A stretch of 10,402 nt of DNA from Deltaproteobacteria bacterium (GTDB lineage Bacteria; Desulfobacterota; Binatia; Binatales; Binataceae), in assembly GCA_021780585.1 (NCBI GenBank), contig JAJXYM010000213.1, forward strand, positions 1 through 10,402, given 5' to 3'. The notes under the pieces are model-generated. The model did no database searches and was not told the DNA's origin. It saw only the letters and a list, made by a program, of their open reading frames with translations. Position numbers and translations under genes: made by a program. Shown one piece after another: positions 6,336-10,402 of the stretch. Each line of letters starts with the position of its first letter. The stretch's first letter is position 1.

Positions 6336-6746
6336 TCAACCGTGGCCATCGATATAGACGCGCCGGTACTGGAACAGCCAGTTGCCGTCGACTTTGCGCA
6401 ACTCGTCCTGATAGCGGCCGATCGCCTCGAGCGTGGCCTTGCCGTTCTTGCAATGGAAATACTCGAGGTAGCATCCGCCCATCGCGGTGTCGCCATCGAT
6501 GGTGAACATGACATTGGTCATCATGTGGCGAACCTGGGCGTCGCCGGCCGAATGCTTGTACATCTGGGTGAATTTGCGCAGTCCGTCATAGCCGGCATGA
6601 CGGCCGAGGCGCGGGCTTTCGAACACCCCGTCCTCGGTGAAGCATCGCACCCAATCCTCGTGCGGGCCGTGGTCGATGGTAAAGGCGTAACGCGCGTAAA
6701 GTTCGCGAATTTGTTCGCGGTCTTCGACGGTTCCGGTTAGCGGCAT
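6336..6746 (-). CDS. SnoaL-like / NTF2-fold protein (SnoaL_4 type)
   Basis: This 136-aa protein belongs to the cone-shaped alpha+beta barrel family that includes SnoaL cyclases, scytalone dehydratase, BaiE bile-acid 7-alpha-dehydratase and small-molecule isomerases. Evidence: DREQIRELYARYAFTIDHGP (9-28), the hallmark DWVRCFTEDGVFE (31-43), RHMMTNV (73-79), GRYQDELRKVDGNWLFQYRR (110-129), which is the typical closing pair of strands. Tyr20, Asp25 and His74 line up in spacing with residues I recall as catalytic in BaiE (Tyr30, Asp35, His83), so an Asp-His dyad seems kept and a dehydratase or isomerase role is plausible. The start at 6746 has GGGGAG about nine bases upstream; an earlier in-frame start at 6812 would add an Arg-rich tail overlapping nothing conserved. 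It follows the CoA-transferase gene by 70 bp and converges with the pseudouridine synthase gene, 21 bp apart. Substrate unknown. Confidence 0.9.
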   Translation of the reverse strand: MPLTGTVEDREQIRELYARYAFTIDHGPHEDWVRCFTEDGVFESPRLGRHAGYDGLRKFTQMYKHSAGDAQVRHMMTNVMFTIDGDTAMGGCYLEYFHCKNGKATLEAIGRYQDELRKVDGNWLFQYRRVYIDGHG

Positions 6747-6816
6747 CGTGGAATTCTCCCCATTTTCGCGGTTGCGTCGCGGACGCCGGGCGCGGCCGGC
6801 GCACGTTCGCAATTCG

Positions 6817-8034
6817 TCAGATTACTCCGCCCTCGCGCATCCGTGCGACATCCTCCCACGAATAGCCGAGCAGTTCGGTCAGGATCGTTTCGGTGTTTTC
6901 GCCCAATTCGGGGGCGCGGCCGCGCGGATCACCCGGGGTTTTGCCGAGTATCACCGGTACGCCGACCAGCTTGGTCGGGCCAATCTGGGGATGGACGTAA
7001 TCGACGATATAGCCATTGGCGAGCGCCTGTTCGTCCTCGGGCAGATCGTCGACGGAATTGACGCGGGTATAGATGAAATCACCCCCGCGTTTGAGTATGC
7101 CCATCCATTCGTCGCGCGTCTTCGTGAGGAACGTCTTATCCAGAATCGCCACCAGCTCGCGATGGTTCTTGCCGCGCGCCCGGATCGAATTGAAACGCGC
7201 GTCGTCAATCAGTTCGGGCAGGTTGAGCGCGACGCAGAAATCCTTCCAGTAGCGATCAGTCTGCAGCATCCCGAGGCTCAGCCACTTCCCGTCGGCGCAG
7301 CGGTAATGATTCCACAGCGGATTGTAGGCGTCGTCGCGCGTGGAGCGGGGAAACTCGTGGCCGAGGATGGTGCGGCTCGAGACGTTGAGGCCCTGCAACG
7401 CGATCATCGAACCGAGATGCGAGGCGTTGACCTCCTGGCCGACGCCATAGCGCTCGCGCGCGACCAACGCCGTCATCACGCCGTAGGCGAGCATGATCGC
7501 GCCCATCTGGTCGGCGATGCCGCCGGTCAGATAGATCGGCTCGTCGCTGGCGACGCTCGCGATATTCATGATGCCGGAGCGGGACTGCGCGAGGTAATCG
7601 AAAGACGGCTCGCCGCTGTCGGGGCCGTTGGGACCGTAGCCGGAGGAGCTCGCGTAAATGATTTTCGGATTGCGCGCGGACAGTTCGGCATAGCCCAGCC
7701 CGAGGCGATCGGCGACGCCTTTGCGGAAATTCTGCACGAAGACGTCGCTCTTTTCCGCGAGGCGATAGATGACTTCGCGCGCTTCGGCCTTGCGCAAGTC
7801 GAGCGTCAGGCTCTGTTTGTGGCGATTATTCGCCTCAAAGTAGAAGTTGTGGCCGCTTTTGGCGGTCGCCGCGGAGCCGCCGATCGCGAAAATCGCGCGG
7901 CCCGGATCGCCCTTGTCGCGCTCCTCGATCTTGATCACCTCGGCGCCAAGATCGGCGAGCATCGTGGTGGCGACCGGTCCCTGCTGCCAAATCGTCCAGT
8001 CGATAACCCGGATCCCTTTAAGCGGTGCGTCCAT
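6817..8034 (-). CDS. CaiB/BaiF family (family III) CoA-transferase
   Basis: Family III CoA-transferases move CoA between carboxylic acids through an Asp-anchored anhydride and thioester; known members act on formate/oxalate, carnitine, 2-methylacyl-CoA, benzylsuccinate and bile acids. The 405 residues are the normal length. Motifs: LKGIRVIDWTIWQQGPVATT (5-24), LADLGAEVIKIE (26-37), GHNFYFEANNRHKQSLTLDL (61-80), DVFVQNFRKGVADRLGLGY (97-115), PKIIYASSSGYG (123-134), PSFDYLAQSRSGIM (143-156), and GGIADQMGA (171-179), where D175 sits at the catalytic Asp position (Asp169 in formyl-CoA transferase). GVGQEVNASHLGSM follows (197-210). The ATG at 8034 gives the standard N-terminus; the ribosome site is weak. 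It is first in a two-gene unit with the SnoaL-like gene and is divergent from comF. It probably activates a carboxylic substrate as its CoA ester; which one is unknown. Confidence 0.95.
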   Translation of the reverse strand: MDAPLKGIRVIDWTIWQQGPVATTMLADLGAEVIKIEERDKGDPGRAIFAIGGSAATAKSGHNFYFEANNRHKQSLTLDLRKAEAREVIYRLAEKSDVFVQNFRKGVADRLGLGYAELSARNPKIIYASSSGYGPNGPDSGEPSFDYLAQSRSGIMNIASVASDEPIYLTGGIADQMGAIMLAYGVMTALVARERYGVGQEVNASHLGSMIALQGLNVSSRTILGHEFPRSTRDDAYNPLWNHYRCADGKWLSLGMLQTDRYWKDFCVALNLPELIDDARFNSIRARGKNHRELVAILDKTFLTKTRDEWMGILKRGGDFIYTRVNSVDDLPEDEQALANGYIVDYVHPQIGPTKLVGVPVILGKTPGDPRGRAPELGENTETILTELLGYSWEDVARMREGGVI

Positions 8035-8153
8035 GGCCGCTGTATAACATAAAAATCGCCGAATAGAATGCGCCCGGCGTGCGATTTTTGCGCGGTTCGG
8101 AGCGCCACTTGAGTTTGTCGGGTTATCGCCTAAGCTGGGATGAAAGTGCGCCG
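8035..8153. promoter_or_regulatory. Divergent intergenic region between CoA-transferase gene and comF, with inverted repeat
   Basis: The 119 bp carry an A/T-rich patch (8041-8067) unlike the surrounding GC-rich DNA, as expected for promoters. A perfect 9-bp inverted repeat is present: AAAAATCGC at 8051-8059 and GCGATTTTT at 8081-8089, with 21 bp between the arms. Its position 17-55 bp upstream of the CoA-transferase start suits an operator. A weak rightward promoter for comF is TTGAGT (8109-8114), 16 bp, TAAGCT (8131-8136). An in-frame GTG at 8079 could start a longer ComF, but the added residues do not resemble the family. Confidence 0.4.
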
Positions 8154-8873
8154 ATGCTGCGATATCTGGTCAACTTTATCTTTCCACCGCGATGCGCGGG
8201 GTGCGCGATACGGCTGCCGATCGACGCGGCGAACCGGGTCTGCGCGCGCTGTATCGCGGAAATCGAACGGCTGAAGGAGCCGCTCTGCGAGGTGTGCGGA
8301 ATCCCGATGGTCGCGGGCGGCGCATGGTGCGAGCGCTGCGCCGCCGCGCCGCCCCATTTCAGCCGGGCGCGCGCGATCACGATCTATGGAGACGGCGGCG
8401 ATGACGCCGGCGGCGTCGTCGGCTCGATCATCCGGCGCCACAAGTACGGACTCGATCAGTCGCTCAGCCGTGCGCTGGCCGAATGCCTCGGCGCGCGACT
8501 GCCGCTGGACGATCGCGACTACGACGTGGTGATCCCCGTGCCGCTCCATCGCGGACGCCTGCGCTGGCGCGGCTTCAATCAGGCCGCGATGCTGGGCGCG
8601 GTGGTGGCTCGCCGAATCGCGCGTCCGTTGGACGCGGCCACCCTGACGCGGGTGCGCGCGACGCCGCCGCAGACCGCGCGCAACCGTCGCGAACGCCGCG
8701 AAAACATGCGCGGCGCCTTCACCGTGCGGCGGCCGGCGCGAATCGCGAATCACAGCGTGCTGCTGGTCGATGACGTGATGACCACCGGGGCAACCGCGGA
8801 CGAATGCGCCCGCATGCTGATTCGGGCGGGCGCGCGGCGGGTCGACGTGCTGACGCTCGCGCGCGTCTTATGA
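8154..8873 (+). CDS. comF: ComF family protein (zinc-ribbon plus phosphoribosyltransferase domain)
   Basis: ComF proteins join a Cys4-type zinc region to a type I phosphoribosyltransferase fold. In transformable bacteria such as Bacillus and Haemophilus the homologues (ComFC, ComF/GntX) are needed for uptake or processing of incoming single-stranded DNA, but the gene is widespread in other species too. From the ATG at 8154 there are 239 residues. Cysteines in pairs: C14/C17, C30/C33, C45/C48, C59/C62. Then the family blocks HKYGLDQSL (96-104), VVIPVPLHRGRLRWRGFNQA (125-144), the Arg-rich RATPPQTARNRRERRENMRG (168-187), and the PRPP loop SVLLVDDVMTTGAT (201-214). The start is chosen because MLRYLVNFIFPPRCAGC is the standard N-terminus. 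The stop overlaps the next gene's start (ATGA). No other competence gene is in the window, so a role in transformation is not shown. Confidence 0.9.
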   Translation: MLRYLVNFIFPPRCAGCAIRLPIDAANRVCARCIAEIERLKEPLCEVCGIPMVAGGAWCERCAAAPPHFSRARAITIYGDGGDDAGGVVGSIIRRHKYGLDQSLSRALAECLGARLPLDDRDYDVVIPVPLHRGRLRWRGFNQAAMLGAVVARRIARPLDAATLTRVRATPPQTARNRRERRENMRGAFTVRRPARIANHSVLLVDDVMTTGATADECARMLIRAGARRVDVLTLARVL

Positions 8874-9442
8874 ACGACGAACGGCGCGCGGCCTGGGAGC
8901 GGCGCCATCAGGGAAGCCGGGCCGGCGCGCCCGAGCCGTCGGTGGCCGAGATAATCGCGTTGTTGCCGCGTGGACGGGCGCTCGATCTGGCGGCCGGAAC
9001 CGGACGCAATGCGCTCGCGCTGGCGCGCGCGGGCTTCGTGGTGGTCGCGGCGGACTATTCGCAATCCGCGCTCGCGGAGATCGCGCGGGCGGCGGCGGTC
9101 GAGGATTTACCGATCGAGGCGGTGCTGGCGGAGCTCGCGCCGCGGCTGCCGTTGCGCGCGGAGAGCTTCGACCTGGCGATCAACGTGAACTTTCTGGAGC
9201 GCGCGCTGATCCCCGAGATCATCCGGGCGCTGAAACCGGGCGGCGCCCTGCTCTTCGACACTTTTCTGATCGATGAGGTCGGCGTGGACCATTTGCGCGA
9301 CCCACGCTTCGCACTTGGCCATTACGAATTGCGCGGCCTGCTCGGCGCGATCGAACTGCTGCGCTATCGCGAGGGAATCGTGGAATATCCAAACGGCCGG
9401 CGCGCGTGGCGGGCGACGGCGCTGGCGCGGAGGCGGAAATAG
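8870..9442 (+). CDS. Class I SAM-dependent methyltransferase (TehB-like)
   Basis: A 190-aa Rossmann-fold methyltransferase. Motif I is ALDLAAGTGRNALALARAG (37-55) with the glycine loop G43-T44-G45; the acidic residue binding the SAM ribose is D62 in VVAADYSQ (58-65). The post-motif strand is FDLAINVNFLERALIPEIIR, followed by ALKPGGALLFDTFL, the usual motif III region. The last ~45 residues (DPRFALGHYELRGLLGAIEL and following) resemble the C-terminal half of TehB/tellurite-resistance-type methyltransferases. Substrate unknown: the family contains small-molecule, thiol and tellurite/selenite methylases. The ATG at 8870 overlaps the comF stop in an ATGA, so translation is probably coupled; the in-frame start at 8804 would lie inside comF and adds nothing conserved. 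purM begins 5 bp after its stop. Confidence 0.9.
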   Translation: MNDERRAAWERRHQGSRAGAPEPSVAEIIALLPRGRALDLAAGTGRNALALARAGFVVVAADYSQSALAEIARAAAVEDLPIEAVLAELAPRLPLRAESFDLAINVNFLERALIPEIIRALKPGGALLFDTFLIDEVGVDHLRDPRFALGHYELRGLLGAIELLRYREGIVEYPNGRRAWRATALARRRK

Positions 9443-9447
9443 GCGCG

Positions 9448-10402
9448 ATGGCGCAACGGCTCACCTACAAGGCGGCGGGCGTCGATATAGATCTGAAGGA
9501 GCGGCTGGTCCCGCTCTTCGGCAAGCTTGCGCGAGGCACGGCGGGCGCCGAGGTGATCGGCGGAATTGGCGGCTTCGGCGCGCTGATCGGACTGAGCGGC
9601 GCGGCCAAAATGCAAGCGCCGGTGCTGGTCGCGGGCACGGACGGCGTCGGCACCAAGCTCAAGATCGCGTTCGCGACCGGACGCCACGACACGATCGGAA
9701 TCGATTGCGTCGCGATGTGCGTCAACGACATTGTTTGCCATAACGCGAGGCCGCTCTTTTTCCTCGACTATATTGGCGCGGGCAAGCTCGACCGGCGCAC
9801 CGCGCTGGCGATCGTCAAAGGGGTCGCGCGCGGATGCGAGCTGGCCGGAATGGCGCTGGTGGGAGGAGAGACGGCGCAATTGCCCGGGATGTACGCGGCG
9901 GGCGAATACGACCTCGCGGGCTTCGCCGTGGGACTCGCCGAGCGGACGAAGATTCCCGATCCGGCGACGACCCGCGCGGGCGACGTGCTGATCGGGCTGG
10001 CCTCAGCCGGACTCCATTCGAACGGTTATTCGCTGGCGCGCAAGGCGTTGCTCGAAGTTGGCAAGCTCAAGCTCGGATCGCGCGTCGCGGAGCTGGGATG
10101 CACGCTCGGCGCGGAGCTGCTGCGGCCCACCAAAATTTACGCCCGGCTCGCGATTGAATTGTTCGAGCGCTTTCCCCTCCGCGGACTGGCGAATATCACC
10201 GGCGGCGGCGTGATCGAGAATCTGCCGCGGGTGATGCCGCCGAAGCTGCGCGCCGTGGTGCGGCGGGGATCGTGGCCGCGTCCGGCGATTTTTGATCTGA
10301 TCGCGCGGACCGGAAATATCGATCAGGCCGAAATGGACCGCACCTTCAACAACGGCCTCGGGATGGTCGCGATCGCCCCGGCGGACGCGACCGACGCAAT
10401 AA
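9448..10402 (+). CDS. purM: Phosphoribosylformylglycinamidine cyclo-ligase (AIR synthetase), C-terminus outside window
   Basis: PurM catalyses step five of purine synthesis, ATP-dependent ring closure of FGAM to AIR, as a cytoplasmic homodimer. The 318 visible codons run without a stop to the edge, with about 25-30 residues missing compared with the 345-residue E. coli enzyme. Motifs: GGFGALIGL (41-49), the nucleotide-binding TDGVGTKLKIAF (64-75), HDTIGIDCVAMCVNDIVCHN (80-99), PLFFLDYIGAGKLD (102-115), LVGGETAQLPGMY (137-149), LASAGLHSNGYSLARK (184-199), NITGGGVIENLPRVMP (249-264), FNNGLGMV (300-307). The match to E. coli PurM is close throughout. The ATG at 9448 is five bases after the methyltransferase stop; GGAGG at 9429-9433 inside that gene is the likely ribosome site, a little far at 14 bases. 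It is third in the comF-methyltransferase-purM unit; whether purN follows is outside the window. Confidence 0.97.
   Translation, partial: MAQRLTYKAAGVDIDLKERLVPLFGKLARGTAGAEVIGGIGGFGALIGLSGAAKMQAPVLVAGTDGVGTKLKIAFATGRHDTIGIDCVAMCVNDIVCHNARPLFFLDYIGAGKLDRRTALAIVKGVARGCELAGMALVGGETAQLPGMYAAGEYDLAGFAVGLAERTKIPDPATTRAGDVLIGLASAGLHSNGYSLARKALLEVGKLKLGSRVAELGCTLGAELLRPTKIYARLAIELFERFPLRGLANITGGGVIENLPRVMPPKLRAVVRRGSWPRPAIFDLIARTGNIDQAEMDRTFNNGLGMVAIAPADATDAI

Noticed and set aside
6748..8052. 434-codon open frame on the plus strand, longer than the CoA-transferase gene it overlaps
   Set aside because: It is the antisense of a clear CaiB/BaiF gene with all family motifs; its own translation has no recognisable domain, and long antisense frames are common in GC-rich coding DNA.
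1..10402. CRISPR arrays, tRNA/rRNA genes, insertion sequences, phage or defence genes
   Set aside because: No spaced repeats, cloverleaf-like sequence, transposase or integrase motifs, or known defence domains were seen on either strand.

Overview
The window is high-GC DNA (about two thirds G+C by eye) and is almost fully coding: ten protein families I recognise plus three genes of unknown function. No rRNA, tRNA, CRISPR array, insertion sequence, phage gene or replication origin is visible. The mix (family III CoA-transferase, SnoaL-like protein, acyl-CoA dehydrogenase, TTG/GTG starts, preference for GCG/CTG/ATC codons) suggests a soil or aquatic bacterium of the former Deltaproteobacteria or a neighbouring phylum such as Candidatus Binatota. 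That placement is a guess from gene style, not a phylogenetic result.

Layout. (1) 1-1485, minus strand: pgeF (peptidoglycan editing factor, laccase-domain family), then a 66-aa basic protein, then the N-terminal third of an acyl-CoA dehydrogenase cut by the left edge; they probably form one operon read leftward. (2) 1557-6314, plus strand, divergent from pgeF: a 73-aa protein of unknown function, uvrA on a TTG start, a 189-aa conserved protein of unknown function, and an RluA-family pseudouridine synthase. (3) 8034-6336, minus strand, convergent with group 2: a CaiB/BaiF CoA-transferase followed by a SnoaL-like (NTF2-fold) protein, a two-gene catabolic unit. (4) 8154 to the right edge, plus strand, divergent from group 3: comF, a class I methyltransferase overlapping comF by four bases, and purM, which lacks only its last ~25-30 codons.

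Most of the window is housekeeping: cell-wall quality control, nucleotide excision repair, RNA modification, purine synthesis. The accessory part is the CoA-transferase/SnoaL pair, whose gene families and apparent active-site residues resemble the baiF/baiE pair of bile-acid 7-alpha-dehydroxylation; its real substrate cannot be read from sequence.

I found no clearly new multi-gene system. The points most worth checking are the RluA-family gene with no ATG/GTG/TTG ahead of its S4 domain (an ACG sits where the start should be), the UvrA with a non-standard second ATPase half, the SnoaL/CoA-transferase pair, a 9-bp inverted repeat in the 8035-8153 intergenic region, and the conserved unknown protein between uvrA and the pseudouridine synthase gene.
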